DNA of 64,000 bases from Enterobacter asburiae. Its GTDB lineage: Bacteria > Pseudomonadota > Gammaproteobacteria > Enterobacterales > Enterobacteriaceae. The notes beneath the pieces were generated by a model that searched no databases, was not told the DNA's origin, and was given only the letters and a program-made list of their open reading frames with translations. Below, piece by piece: positions 25,286 through 34,623 of the stretch. The number at the start of each line of letters is the position of its first letter. Within the stretch, counting starts at the first letter, position 1. A program made the position numbers and the translations under genes. Location of the stretch: contig NZ_CP102247.1 of NCBI RefSeq assembly GCF_024599655.1, positions 1-64,000 of the forward strand, given 5' to 3'.

Positions 25286-26506
25286 TTAACTGGACTCATA
25301 AGATTTCTCCATCCGAAATTGTTTTGCGCTCAACGTGGCAGGAATAAACGCGACAAGCAGAACAGAAAGGCCGATGGTCGTGGCGGCGACGATATACAGG
25401 AGCGACAGTGAAAATGATGAAACCATCCAGGCACCGACTGACGCGCCGATACCAATGGCGGTATTGAAAAACGAAACGTAGATTGCAGAGGCCGGGAAGG
25501 TTTTATCCTCCGCCATACGTAAAACCCACGTCTGGAAGCCGACAAATATTCCTGAGACGGCCACACCCCAGATAATCATGCCGGTGAATATCAGCCCAGC
25601 AGAGAGCGAAGAACCTGACATGCCCAGGAAGAACAGCACTGCACATATCAAAAGTACAGACATAGAGATCGTCAGCTTAAGATACTTATCAATCAACACG
25701 CCGGTCAGGAAATTACCGGCCAGACCCGAAATACCGTAAACAAAAAGCACAGCAGGAATAAAGGCGTTGGACAGTAAACTCTGCGTATGTAGCCAGGGCT
25801 CAATATACGTAAAGGCAGCAAAGTGGGCCGTCACAGCCAGCATGGTTGCTAAATATATTTTCCATAAGGTAGACGATTTCAACACGCTCTTTAACGCATC
25901 CAGACCAAGTGCACTTTTACTGGTAATGTGGGGAATAAGAACACTAATGCCCGCAAAGGCAATTGCGCTCAGCGCGGCCATCATCCAAAATGCCTGCCGC
26001 CAGCCGAAGTGAATACCAATATAGTTAGATACCGGCACGCCAAAAACGCTTGCAGCGGAAACACCGCCAAATACGATTGACGTCGCCGCCCCAATATATT
26101 TGACAGGTACGATGGCTACCGCCGTCGCGCCGATCATCGCCCAGAATGCTCCATGAGCAAGTGCACCCAATACGCGGGCGCTAAGCAGCATGCTGTAGCT
26201 TGTTACCGTTGCAGCCATAACATTGGAAATCAGAAGCACCACCGTGAGCACGAGTAAAAGACGCTTCCTGGACACATTCCCTAAAAAGACTGAAGCAAAC
26301 AGCGCACTCAACGCCCCTACCCAGGCATAAAGAGACACGGTCATGCCCACCGCAGACTCCGAAGACTGTAGCCCCTCAGCAATCGGCGTTAATAAACCTA
26401 CTGGCGCCAGTTCAGTGGTAACAATAGTAAACGTTGAAATAGCCAGAATAAATAAAGCAAGCCATGACTTTAAGGTCATTTTTTGCGGAAAACGTTCTAC
26501 AGCCAT
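25286..26506 (-). CDS. MFS exporter, DHA1/sugar-efflux type
   Basis: A 406-residue inner-membrane transporter with 12 predicted helices, of the SotB/AraJ/NepI-like DHA1 group (TTELAPVGLLTPIAEGL and HGAFWAMIGATAVAIVP segments). I chose the ATG at 26506 since GAGGTGG lies just upstream; an upstream in-frame extension of 33 residues is AT-rich and unlike the family. It is divergent from a LysR regulator, which probably controls it. Substrate unknown. Confidence 0.85.
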   Translation of the reverse strand: MAVERFPQKMTLKSWLALFILAISTFTIVTTELAPVGLLTPIAEGLQSSESAVGMTVSLYAWVGALSALFASVFLGNVSRKRLLLVLTVVLLISNVMAATVTSYSMLLSARVLGALAHGAFWAMIGATAVAIVPVKYIGAATSIVFGGVSAASVFGVPVSNYIGIHFGWRQAFWMMAALSAIAFAGISVLIPHITSKSALGLDALKSVLKSSTLWKIYLATMLAVTAHFAAFTYIEPWLHTQSLLSNAFIPAVLFVYGISGLAGNFLTGVLIDKYLKLTISMSVLLICAVLFFLGMSGSSLSAGLIFTGMIIWGVAVSGIFVGFQTWVLRMAEDKTFPASAIYVSFFNTAIGIGASVGAWMVSSFSLSLLYIVAATTIGLSVLLVAFIPATLSAKQFRMEKSYESS

Positions 26507-26843
26507 ACTCGCCACCTCAATATAATAATCAGTAATTTTTTTGCGAATCAGAAAAATATTGAATATTGTTACCCACAAAGGGGGTATCCGATATTTTCGT
26601 GCCAACGATGATGCTTCTGAGAACCTTATTTATGTTCCTCGGGATACTTTAGAATAGAGATATCCTTGGGATAAAATTAAGGAAAAACAGAAATGAATTT
26701 ATCAACTCAGCGCACAAGTGGAATTATTAAATTTGTAATATAGTTTTTGTATTACTATTAAATTAGGTTTTTCTTCATAGTGTTAGCGTGTAATATCGAA
26801 ATCGAAAAAAGACTAAATACCTTTTCGCATTCAGGACTCGCGT
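26507..26843. promoter_or_regulatory. Divergent regulatory region between MFS and LysR genes
   Basis: This 337-bp AT-rich gap has no gene I can support. It contains a dyad TATCCTTGGGATA (26661-26673, fitting T-N11-A) and a related half site CCTCGGGATA (26637-26646), both sharing CCTYGGGATA. These are candidate binding sites for the divergent LysR regulator. No scoring was done. Confidence 0.45.
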
Positions 26844-27764
26844 ATGGCCACAGCAGAACATTTAATCAGCAATAACCTGCCCAGTATCAAACAATTACAA
26901 TGCTTTCTCGCTGTTGCACATGAACTAAACTTTCGTAAGGCTGCCGAACGCCTGCGGATGACTCAACCACCGTTGACGCGTCAGATAAAGTGCCTTGAAG
27001 CGGTTCTGAAACGTCAGTTGTTCAGCCGCAGCACGCATGACGTTAGCCTCACTGAAGCAGGTCGTGCGCTGGTTGTTCAGGCTGAAAAAATACTTAAAGA
27101 CATCAGCAATCTAAAAGAAGATCCTTTCTCTTCTGAAACGAGCCTGCGTATCGGACTCACGCGGACGCTTAATTTTGAATATATTGAACCCATGAACACC
27201 CAGCTTCAAAAAATGAACGCGGGAGATGATGTCGAAACGCCGGACCTGACGTCAGCGCAACTGCTGCAAAGCTTGTCTAAAAATATGCTGGATCTGGTGC
27301 TGACCGGTGAAAAAGGAACGGGTCATGAAGACATTGTTCAATACCGCTGGGTCTGCCAGGAACCGTTGCTCATCGCAATGCCCTCTTTGCATCCTGCCAG
27401 CCTGAAAGAGAAAGTCGCGCTGGAAGACATTAGCGATCTCCCGATTTTTTGGTTTTCGCGAAGCGCTAACCCGTCATTCTATGACAAATGCGAAAGCTAC
27501 TTTGATACGCTGAAAACGCCGCTGAAGCGGATAAAAGAGCCGGATGATACCCTCGTGATGCTAAGCCGTATCGCAAGAGGGAAAGGATTTGCGCTGCTGC
27601 CTCAGTCGAAATGCACCTTTAATCAGGAAGGTCTTTGCTACCGTGAACTCACGGACGCGGAGGCAAAAAGGTTAAACATAGATATCTATGCCGCCACCCG
27701 CCTCAATGAAAACAGAGAAGAGATTCTTAACGCTCAAAATATCCTGTGCGGAAAAACGGCTTAA
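26844..27764 (+). CDS. LysR-family transcriptional regulator
   Basis: A 306-residue regulator with an N-terminal winged helix (FLAVAHELNFRKAAERLRMTQPPLTRQIKCLE) and a periplasmic-binding-like effector domain. It is divergent from the MFS exporter and likely controls it and perhaps the aldo/keto reductase. Its last 4 bp overlap the end of yicN on the other strand. Effector unknown. Confidence 0.88.
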   Translation: MATAEHLISNNLPSIKQLQCFLAVAHELNFRKAAERLRMTQPPLTRQIKCLEAVLKRQLFSRSTHDVSLTEAGRALVVQAEKILKDISNLKEDPFSSETSLRIGLTRTLNFEYIEPMNTQLQKMNAGDDVETPDLTSAQLLQSLSKNMLDLVLTGEKGTGHEDIVQYRWVCQEPLLIAMPSLHPASLKEKVALEDISDLPIFWFSRSANPSFYDKCESYFDTLKTPLKRIKEPDDTLVMLSRIARGKGFALLPQSKCTFNQEGLCYRELTDAEAKRLNIDIYAATRLNENREEILNAQNILCGKTA

Positions 27765-28213
27765 TGCAGGTAAAACACGCCCTCTTCCGGCAGGAAGAGC
27801 TGATTGTAGCGCAGCTGGAAGGCGTTAAGCTCCTGCGGATCGGGCTCCATCTCGCGCATAAAGCCAAGCGCCAGACGAATTTGCGCATCGGTGATGGGTG
27901 CGGCCAGGCGGGCTTTACGCAGCATGCGGTGCCAGGTATGCAGGTTCTCTTCGCTGCCGTCGACAATGCAGACCTGCCAGATGAGCAGCACCTGCGCCGC
28001 ATTTTGCAAATGCGCCTCGTCCGGCCGCTCAAGGTAGCGGATAAACTCATTGCCCGACGTTTTACCAAACTGGTCGATCATCGACTCAACCGGCATCGGG
28101 GTGATCCCCAGCCGTTCGCTTAATCGTTTGATGGCGCGGCGGGAATCTGAGGTCAGGACGCGAAATCCCACCACAAAGACCACGGCAAGCGTTGCCAGCA
28201 TTATCCAGACCAT
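27761..28213 (-). CDS. yicN: Conserved protein YicN
   Basis: A 150-residue DUF1198-type protein that matches E. coli YicN through most of its length (AAQVLLIWQVCIVDGSEEN and APITDAQIRLALGF). One N-terminal membrane segment (MVWIMLATLAVVFVVGF) anchors a helical cytoplasmic domain. Function unknown. It holds the E. coli position before uhpT, but yicO is absent and an MBL-fold gene lies there instead. Confidence 0.88.
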   Translation of the reverse strand: MVWIMLATLAVVFVVGFRVLTSDSRRAIKRLSERLGITPMPVESMIDQFGKTSGNEFIRYLERPDEAHLQNAAQVLLIWQVCIVDGSEENLHTWHRMLRKARLAAPITDAQIRLALGFMREMEPDPQELNAFQLRYNQLFLPEEGVFYLH

Positions 28214-28410
28214 GCGTTCTCCTTAGACTAGCCGCTCATCATAGCGGGAAACGCAGCGCCTCGACAGCGGGCGGCACCATAATAGTGAACTGAAAAGCTC
28301 TGGAAAAAGAGCAGAAAAGTCGATTTAGTTTTTATGGGGACGATTGTATTTCCAGGGTGTATGGTCAACGGGTGGCGGTAACGAATCATTACTTCAGGGA
28401 AAGAGCGAAC

Positions 28411-29211
28411 ATGTCCATAACAATCAGTGTCTTGCTGGAGAACCGGCCTAACCTTAGCGCTAAAAGCTCACTGCGGGCCAAAGCAGGGCTCAGCCTGTTT
28501 ATACAGGATGAAAATGATTCCATTCTATTTGATACCGGTCCTGATGATAGCTTCCTGCATAACGCAGGTCTGATGGGAGTCGATTTAACCCGCCTGACCG
28601 CAGCGGTACTTTCTCACGGGCACTATGACCATTGCGGCGGCGTTGCGTGGTTACCGGATAATTGCCGGATCGTATGCCATCCCCACGTGGCCTGCGAGCG
28701 CTATTCGGCAATACAGTTTTCGGGGTATACCGCCAGACTAAAAAAACTGTCGCTGAATAATGATTATTCACGCTATCGCATGGAATACAGCCGTACCCCG
28801 CTCCAGATTGGGGAGCGCTTTATGTGGTCAGGGGAGATCCCTGTCGCCAAACCGCATGCATACGGTGTTATTGGTAGTAAAAATGCGAATGCGGATTATG
28901 TGAAAGATGAAGGGGTTCTGATTTATAAATCTGATCGGGGCCTGGTCATTTTTATCGGCTGTGGGCACCGAGGGCTGATTGATATTGTGCGTCACTGCCA
29001 GAGAATAACCGGAATCAATCACATCCATGCAATTTTCGGCGGTTTCCATCTTCGCTGTGCGTCACCGCGTAAGCTCTGGGCAGTCAGGCAGTTTCTGCGC
29101 AGCCTACAGCCCGACAAAATAATGGGCTGCCATTGTACGGGTAAATGGGGCAATTTGTGGTTACCGGACGCAGTCACCCCGTCAACAGGGGATATTTTTG
29201 TTCTGGGGTAG
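28411..29211 (+). CDS. MBL-fold metallo-hydrolase
   Basis: A 266-residue metallo-beta-lactamase-fold enzyme. The metal motif HxHxDH is present as SHGHYDHCGG, with further metal ligands in FIGCGHRGL and a C-terminal GCHCTG. It resembles the COG1237 group (dihydropterin-ribofuranosyl-aminobenzene-phosphate synthase-like). ATG 28411 follows AGGGAAAGAG and is preferred to an ATG at 28357. It is a single gene between yicN and uhpT; substrate unknown. Confidence 0.82.
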   Translation: MSITISVLLENRPNLSAKSSLRAKAGLSLFIQDENDSILFDTGPDDSFLHNAGLMGVDLTRLTAAVLSHGHYDHCGGVAWLPDNCRIVCHPHVACERYSAIQFSGYTARLKKLSLNNDYSRYRMEYSRTPLQIGERFMWSGEIPVAKPHAYGVIGSKNANADYVKDEGVLIYKSDRGLVIFIGCGHRGLIDIVRHCQRITGINHIHAIFGGFHLRCASPRKLWAVRQFLRSLQPDKIMGCHCTGKWGNLWLPDAVTPSTGDIFVLG

Positions 29212-29229
29212 GTCTTAACTCACTGAATA

Positions 29230-29256
29230 AAAAAAGCCCGGCATCACACACCGGGC
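29230..29256 (-). terminator. uhpT intrinsic terminator
   Basis: Read on the minus strand, GCCCGG-loop-CCGGGC is followed by seven T residues, 20 bp after the uhpT stop. Confidence 0.88.
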
Positions 29257-29275
29257 AAAGAAGTTACCTGCACAC

Positions 29276-30667
29276 TCAGGCTGTTTTTAATTTCTGCGCG
29301 CGATTCTCACGGCGAATCTTACGTTCTTCCAGCACCGCGACCATCGCCATCAGGACGATACAGCCAATCGCTGCCGCATCCAGCGCCGCGAAGGTGCCCG
29401 CCCAGCCGGTGAGGCCGAAAATTGGCGTACCGTCGGCGATCATCCCCAGGCCCAGCTTGGCGAAGCTGTCGCCGATAAGATAAGCGAAGGTGCCTTTAAT
29501 CCCATCGGCGGCGCCGATCGCTTTTTTCGGGACGAAACCGACTGCCGCCACGCCGATCAACAGCTGCGGACCAAACACCAGGAAGCCGAGCGCAAACAGG
29601 GACGCCAGGTAAACGTACTGGTTGCTGGCGTGCTGGTAGACGCCGAGCGTGGCGATAATCAGCGCCAGCGCGACGCAGGCCACCAGCGCACGACGGCCGT
29701 TGGCGAGGTCTGAGAGCCAGCCCCACAGCAGCGTGCCGACCAGCGCGCCCACTTCGAACAGGGTGAAGCCCTGAATCGCCACTTCTTTAGAGAGCTTCAG
29801 CTCCTGGAAGGCGTACACGGTAGACCACTGGTCGATACCGATACGCACCACGTAGAGGAAGATGTTTGAGAAGCACAGCAGCCAGATCACTTTGTTTTTC
29901 AGCACGTACTCAACAAAGATCTGCCATTTGGACATCTCGTTTTCTTCGGTCTCTTTGTCCTCTTCGCTGATCTCCTCGCCAAACAACTCTTCGGCTTTGC
30001 CGAGGCCGTACGATTCCGGGGAGTCGCTGCCGTAGCGCAGGCCGATAAAGCCGACAATCAGGGCGATAATCGACGGGAAGATAAACATCCCGATCACGTG
30101 GCCGTCGAACAGGTAGTTTGCGCCAAACAGCGCCACGCCTGCCGCACCGGCACCGCCGAGGTTGTGGGAGATGTTCCACATGCCGAGGTAGGAACCACGC
30201 TTGCGGCGCGGGGTCCATTTGGTGATGGTGGAGTAGCTGCACGACCCGCCGGTACTCTGGAAGAAACCGCTCAGGGCGTAGAAGGCGATCATCAGGAACA
30301 GGCTGACGGAGCCCGCGCCCATGCTGGCGCTGAAGCCGAGCATACAGATGGCGGAGAGGATCAGCATAAACGGCAGGAACTGCTTGGTGTTTTTGCCGTC
30401 CGCGTAGTAGGACACAACGGTTTTACCCACGCCGTAGGTGATGGAGAAGCCCAGGCCAATCATCCCCAGCTGCGTCATGCTCAGCCCGTAGGTTGAGATC
30501 ATGTCGTTCTGCGCGATGTTAAAGTTTTTGCGGATCAGGTACATGGTCAGGTAGCCGATGAAGACCACCAGATAGGACTGCATGAACGGTTTGAACCACA
30601 TCTTGCGCCGCACGTCGAGCGGCAGATCCAGGGTCGGCTTGCGCACCTGATTTAAGAAGGCCAGCAT
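29276..30667 (-). CDS. uhpT: Hexose-6-phosphate:phosphate antiporter
   Basis: A 463-residue inner-membrane antiporter of the organophosphate:phosphate MFS group, matching E. coli UhpT in length and sequence (MLAFLNQVRKPTLDLPLDVR start; FNIAQNDMISTYGLS). It imports glucose-6-phosphate and related sugars in exchange for phosphate and is the route of fosfomycin entry. Transcription depends on UhpA; uhpCBA lies directly upstream on the same strand. Confidence 0.97.
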   Translation of the reverse strand: MLAFLNQVRKPTLDLPLDVRRKMWFKPFMQSYLVVFIGYLTMYLIRKNFNIAQNDMISTYGLSMTQLGMIGLGFSITYGVGKTVVSYYADGKNTKQFLPFMLILSAICMLGFSASMGAGSVSLFLMIAFYALSGFFQSTGGSCSYSTITKWTPRRKRGSYLGMWNISHNLGGAGAAGVALFGANYLFDGHVIGMFIFPSIIALIVGFIGLRYGSDSPESYGLGKAEELFGEEISEEDKETEENEMSKWQIFVEYVLKNKVIWLLCFSNIFLYVVRIGIDQWSTVYAFQELKLSKEVAIQGFTLFEVGALVGTLLWGWLSDLANGRRALVACVALALIIATLGVYQHASNQYVYLASLFALGFLVFGPQLLIGVAAVGFVPKKAIGAADGIKGTFAYLIGDSFAKLGLGMIADGTPIFGLTGWAGTFAALDAAAIGCIVLMAMVAVLEERKIRRENRAQKLKTA

Positions 30668-30799
30668 GACTGAGTTACTCCTGAGCTGATTTTTGCAGCA
30701 TTGTAAAAATCAGCCGGGAGAGATGCCTGAGACAGCGTCCAGGTAAAACCGGGAAAATTTCCTAGTTTTGCGCCATTCGGGGTGAAAAGGTGAGGCGCA
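30668..30799 (-). promoter_or_regulatory. uhpT promoter and leader
   Basis: The gap between uhpC and uhpT should hold the UhpA-activated promoter. A TACAAT -10-like box lies at 30701-30706 on the minus strand. A perfect 10-bp inverted repeat GCTGATTTTT/AAAAATCAGC (30685-30714) brackets it. Upstream CCTGG and TCAGG motifs (about 30725-30743) are candidate UhpA sites. AGGAGT precedes the start codon. Confidence 0.5.
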
Positions 30800-32119
30800 T
30801 CACGCTTCGCTCACCTCGCGCGGCGCCTGCGCGTTCAAAAACGGCAGCAGCAGCAGGGCGGAGATCCCCGCCGCGATGGCGATCACCGCAAAGAAACCGC
30901 TCCAGTGCCAGACGTCGATCACCCGCGCCAGCGGCCAGCCGGAGAGCGATGCGCCGAGGTAGGCAAACAGCCCGACAAAGCCCGTCGCCGCGCCTGCCGC
31001 CTCTTTGTGGGAACACTCCGCCGCCGCCATGCCGATCAGCATCTGCGGGCCAAACACGAAGAAGCCGATGGTAAAGAAGCACGCCGCCTGCATCACGTAG
31101 CTGGCGAACGGCATCAGCCACAGCGAGCCGACGGAGAGCAAAATCCCGGCGGCGAAGATCAGGTTCATCGGGCCACGGTTGCCGTTGAACAGCTTATCCG
31201 ATCCCCAGCCCGCCACCAGCGCGCCGATAAACCCGCCCAGCTCGAACATCGTCACCGCCGAGTTAGCCGTCACCAGATCCACGCCGAGCGTCTCGGACAT
31301 GTACAGGTTGCCCCAGTCGTTGATGGCCGCGCGCACCACGTAGACCAGCACGTAGCAGAGCGACAGCAGCCAGATGTACGGGTTTTTCAGCACGTATTTG
31401 GTGAGGATCTCCCTGCGGGTCAGCCCCGCGCCCTCCTGCTGCTGGGCAATCTCCATCTCGTCGTGCCGCCAGTCGCCCACCGGCGGCAGGCCGACGGTTT
31501 GCGGCCTGTCGCGCAGGCGCCAGCAGAGGAACAGCCCGGCGACAATCGCGAGGCCACCGGCAATCATCATCCCCGCGCGCCAGCCGTAGTGCAGCGCTGC
31601 CGCGCCCACCACCATCGGGATCAGCGCCCCACCGACGTTATGCGCGGTGTTCCAGATTGCCCACCAGCCGCCGCGCTCGTTGCGCGAGTACCAGGCGGTG
31701 AGCAGACGAGCGCAGACCGGCGCGCCCCAGCCCTGGAAAAAGGCGTTCAGCGCCCACAGTAGGGCAAAGGCCCAAAGCGAGGTGGAGAAACCAAACAGGA
31801 TGTTCACCACGCCGGTGGCGATCAGCCCAACGCCCATAAAATAGCGCGCGTTGGAGCGGTCGCTGACGATGCCGGAGAAGAACTTCGACAGGCCGTAGGT
31901 GATATAAAACAGCGTCGCCAGCAGGCCGATATCGGTACGCGTCATCACGCCGCTGGCGAGGATTTCCGGCGCGGCGGCGTTGAAGCTTTTGCGGGTGAAG
32001 TAGAACAGCGCGTAGCCGAGCCAGATGGTAATCAGGATATGGCGACGCCAGTAGCGGTAGCGGGCGTCGATTTCCGCTTTGTCGCCTATCGGCGCGGCGC
32101 TGGCAGGGGTTTTAAACAT
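30800..32119 (-). CDS. uhpC: Hexose-phosphate sensor protein UhpC
   Basis: A 439-residue membrane protein related to UhpT that binds external glucose-6-phosphate and activates the UhpB kinase. It shows the family motif region (FYFTRKSFNAAAPEIL) and MFS topology. Its start overlaps the uhpB 3' end by 8 bp, coupling the two. E. coli UhpC has very similar length. Confidence 0.96.
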   Translation of the reverse strand: MFKTPASAAPIGDKAEIDARYRYWRRHILITIWLGYALFYFTRKSFNAAAPEILASGVMTRTDIGLLATLFYITYGLSKFFSGIVSDRSNARYFMGVGLIATGVVNILFGFSTSLWAFALLWALNAFFQGWGAPVCARLLTAWYSRNERGGWWAIWNTAHNVGGALIPMVVGAAALHYGWRAGMMIAGGLAIVAGLFLCWRLRDRPQTVGLPPVGDWRHDEMEIAQQQEGAGLTRREILTKYVLKNPYIWLLSLCYVLVYVVRAAINDWGNLYMSETLGVDLVTANSAVTMFELGGFIGALVAGWGSDKLFNGNRGPMNLIFAAGILLSVGSLWLMPFASYVMQAACFFTIGFFVFGPQMLIGMAAAECSHKEAAGAATGFVGLFAYLGASLSGWPLARVIDVWHWSGFFAVIAIAAGISALLLLPFLNAQAPREVSEA

Positions 32120-33617
32120 GATAGCTCCGTAGCGGCAGGCTGACGCTCACGCGCGTTCCGTGGGTGCAGGAGATGCTCAGCGTGCCGCCGAGCGCCTTCA
32201 CGCGCTCGCGCATGCCCGCCAGGCCAAAGCCCTGCTGGCCGGATCCCGGCGGCAGGCCGCAGCCGTCGTCTTCAATCACCAGCATCAGGCGCTCGTCCTG
32301 CTGCCAGCCCTGGATCGTGACCGCGCTGGCGCTGGCGTGCTTGACGATATTGTTCAGCCCCTCCTGACAGACGCGGAACAGCGTCACGCGCTGGCCTTCG
32401 CTCAGGGTGGCTTCATTAATACGCCAGTCGAGATGGCTGACAATGCCGCGGCTTTCCAGCTCCATCTCGCGCATCAGGGAACGCACCGCCTGCTCAAGCG
32501 ACAGGTCGTCAAGCTGGCGCGGGCGCAGCCGTCCTAACAGGCGGCGAACGGAGTCATAGACGCCCAGCGAAAGCTGTTCGATATGCGCCCCGCCCTGCTT
32601 CACGCCCGCGTTTTCCGCCGCCAGGCGCTGGACAATGCCCGCCTGGGTGCGAATGGCGGTGATGGTCTGGCCGATATCGTCGTGCAGCTCGCGGGCGACC
32701 TCCTGCCGCACGCTCTCTTCCGTCTCCAGCAGACGCTCCGCCAGACGGCGGTTGCGCGCCAGCTCGGTCTGCAGGGACTGGTTTAGCTCGCGCAGGCGCT
32801 GAATACCCGCCCCGAGCAGCAGCCCGGTCAGGCTTTGAGCCAGCAGGGAAAGCAGTAAATCAACAGGATGATCGTGCCAGGTCTGGCTGGCAATCAGCGC
32901 GATGGCGTTCATCAGCGTCGCAATCAGCGCCCCCTGCCAGCCGTAGTGCCAGGCCAGGGCGATAATTGGGAGCGCAAGGCAAAATGGAGTAAAGCGTGAA
33001 AGCTCGGCGGGAAGGCCAAGCTGGAGCCACAGGCTCACCACAAACAGCAGCAGATACCAGATGAGGTGCCGGGCGCGCCAGTTCACCGGTTGGGAAACCA
33101 GCGCCGGGCCGAGCGGCTGCCAGACGGTGCTGGTGAGGTAGTGCCAGATCACGAGGCAGGTTGGGGCCAGCGTCAGGCCGCCGGTGAGGGTCAGCAGCAG
33201 GGCGTTGAGCATCTCCTTCTCGCCGACCCACGGAAGCGACTGCAGCAGCGCGGCGGCAATCAGCGCCGCCCCCTGACGCAGCAGCGTGCGCCAGTCGCGC
33301 TGGTGGCGGTAGCGGGAAATCAGCGCAACCGGGAGAAGCGTGAGCAGGCTTCCGGTCATCAATAAGGGCAGATGCGCCAGAGCGACTTCCTGCGCAAGCC
33401 AGACCAGCATCAGCCACTCTGCGCCGAGCAAAACCGGCCAGTAGGCGCGCGGGCACTGGAGCATTAAGCCCAGACGCAGGCCGAAGGGAAACAGCAGCAC
33501 CGCCAGCTCGGGGCGTTCCACCAGGTGCAGGCTGATGCTCCACAGGCAAAACCAGGCGGCGGAGAAGATAAAAAAGCTGGCGACAACGGCGATCAGCCGC
33601 GAAAAGACGGGACTCAT
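32112..33617 (-). CDS. uhpB: Sensor histidine kinase UhpB
   Basis: A 501-residue membrane kinase with a MASE1-like bundle of about eight helices in the N-terminal half, a coiled segment, and a HisKA_3 domain with the phosphorylated His312 in ELHDDIGQ, then an HATPase_c domain (NNIVKHA, EDDGCGLP, GFGLAGMRER). It phosphorylates UhpA when UhpC is occupied. The start overlaps the uhpA stop by 4 bp. Confidence 0.96.
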   Translation of the reverse strand: MSPVFSRLIAVVASFFIFSAAWFCLWSISLHLVERPELAVLLFPFGLRLGLMLQCPRAYWPVLLGAEWLMLVWLAQEVALAHLPLLMTGSLLTLLPVALISRYRHQRDWRTLLRQGAALIAAALLQSLPWVGEKEMLNALLLTLTGGLTLAPTCLVIWHYLTSTVWQPLGPALVSQPVNWRARHLIWYLLLFVVSLWLQLGLPAELSRFTPFCLALPIIALAWHYGWQGALIATLMNAIALIASQTWHDHPVDLLLSLLAQSLTGLLLGAGIQRLRELNQSLQTELARNRRLAERLLETEESVRQEVARELHDDIGQTITAIRTQAGIVQRLAAENAGVKQGGAHIEQLSLGVYDSVRRLLGRLRPRQLDDLSLEQAVRSLMREMELESRGIVSHLDWRINEATLSEGQRVTLFRVCQEGLNNIVKHASASAVTIQGWQQDERLMLVIEDDGCGLPPGSGQQGFGLAGMRERVKALGGTLSISCTHGTRVSVSLPLRSYHV

Positions 33618-34207
33618 TGCCAGCTGTCGAACATGCGGCGCGCCAGCTCGACGTCGTTGCTGACGTTAAGTTTTTCCATCAGGTTGGCGCGGTGAACGTG
33701 CACGGTTTTCGGGGATAGCTCCAGCTCGGCAGCAATCTCTTTTACCGACATCCCCTGCGCCAGTTTTTCCGCAACCTGACGCTCGCGTTTGGTGAGCGGA
33801 TCCTGCCGTCCGGCCGCCAGCTTGATGGCGATATCCGGCGTTAAATAGCAGCCGCCGGTGGAGACGGTGCGCACCGCGGCGATCAGTTCGTCGGGGCTAC
33901 AGCGTTTAGAGAGGAAGCCGCGCGCGCCCGCATTGAGCGCCTGCTCGACCAGCGCCGGGCTGTCGTGGACCGACAGCATAATCGTCGCCATCCCTTTCGG
34001 CAGCTGACTTAGCAGCTCCAGTCCGGAGAGATCCGGCATCGAGATATCGCAGATACAGACCTGCACCCCGCGCCCCGGCAGGCCCGCCAGCGCCTCGCGA
34101 CCGGAACCAAACTCGGCCACGACCTGAAAATCCGGTTCGAGGTTTAAAAGCTGGGCAAAGCCGGAGCGGACGATAAGGTGGTCGTCGATGAGAGCGATGG
34201 TGGTCAT
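33614..34207 (-). CDS. uhpA: Response regulator UhpA
   Basis: A 197-residue NarL/FixJ-type activator of uhpT. The receiver domain has the acidic pair D8/D9, phosphorylated Asp54 (CICDISMPD) and the conserved Lys in FLSKRCSP; the C-terminal LuxR-type helix-turn-helix contains LTKRERQVAEKLAQGMSVKE. The ATG at 34207 gives the E. coli N-terminus (MTTIALIDDHLIVRSGF) and follows CAGGATC; an upstream extension of 8 codons is rejected. Confidence 0.95.
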   Translation of the reverse strand: MTTIALIDDHLIVRSGFAQLLNLEPDFQVVAEFGSGREALAGLPGRGVQVCICDISMPDLSGLELLSQLPKGMATIMLSVHDSPALVEQALNAGARGFLSKRCSPDELIAAVRTVSTGGCYLTPDIAIKLAAGRQDPLTKRERQVAEKLAQGMSVKEIAAELELSPKTVHVHRANLMEKLNVSNDVELARRMFDSWQ

Positions 34208-34229
34208 GGGTTGATCCTGATGCGTGAAC

Positions 34230-34315
34230 ACGCCGGATGGCGGCGTAAACGCCTTATCCGGCCTACGTGTAAAGTCCTTGTAGGCCGGATAAGCGCAGCG
34301 CCATCCGGCAAAAGC
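34230..34315. repeat. REP/BIME palindromic pair
   Basis: Inverted REP units (GCCGGATGGCGGCGTAAACG and TGTAGGCCGGATAAGCGCAG) lie between uhpA and ilvN. Both genes are on the minus strand, so the element may insulate the ilv operon end from uhp. Confidence 0.88.
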
Positions 34316-34332
34316 CTCTTACCTTAAGTGAT

Positions 34333-34620
34333 TTACTCGAAAAACACCGCAATTTTGTTAAACATGGTGGGATCGGACTGGTTGCGCGCCACTTTGGTCA
34401 CGTCTTCCAGCTTGTCGATCTGCGCCATCATCTGCTCCAGACGCTGGTCATCGTTAACCAGCAGCCAGATGCGGCTGTGCTCGCTGCCCTGAATCGGCAG
34501 ACAGAGAATGCCTTCCACGTTAAACGCCCGGCGGGCAAAGAGCCCGCAGACGTGGGTCATGACGCCAGGGTGGTTGCGGACGGTGAGTTCCAGAATGACG
34601 TTATCATGTTGTTTCTGCAT
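34333..34620 (-). CDS. ilvN: Acetolactate synthase I small (regulatory) subunit
   Basis: A 95-residue ACT-domain protein (LELTVRNHPGVMTHVCGLFARR) that binds valine and gives feedback control to acetohydroxyacid synthase I. It begins 3 bp after the ilvB stop and closes the operon. Length and sequence match E. coli IlvN. Confidence 0.96.
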   Translation of the reverse strand: MQKQHDNVILELTVRNHPGVMTHVCGLFARRAFNVEGILCLPIQGSEHSRIWLLVNDDQRLEQMMAQIDKLEDVTKVARNQSDPTMFNKIAVFFE

Positions 34621-34623
34621 GGC

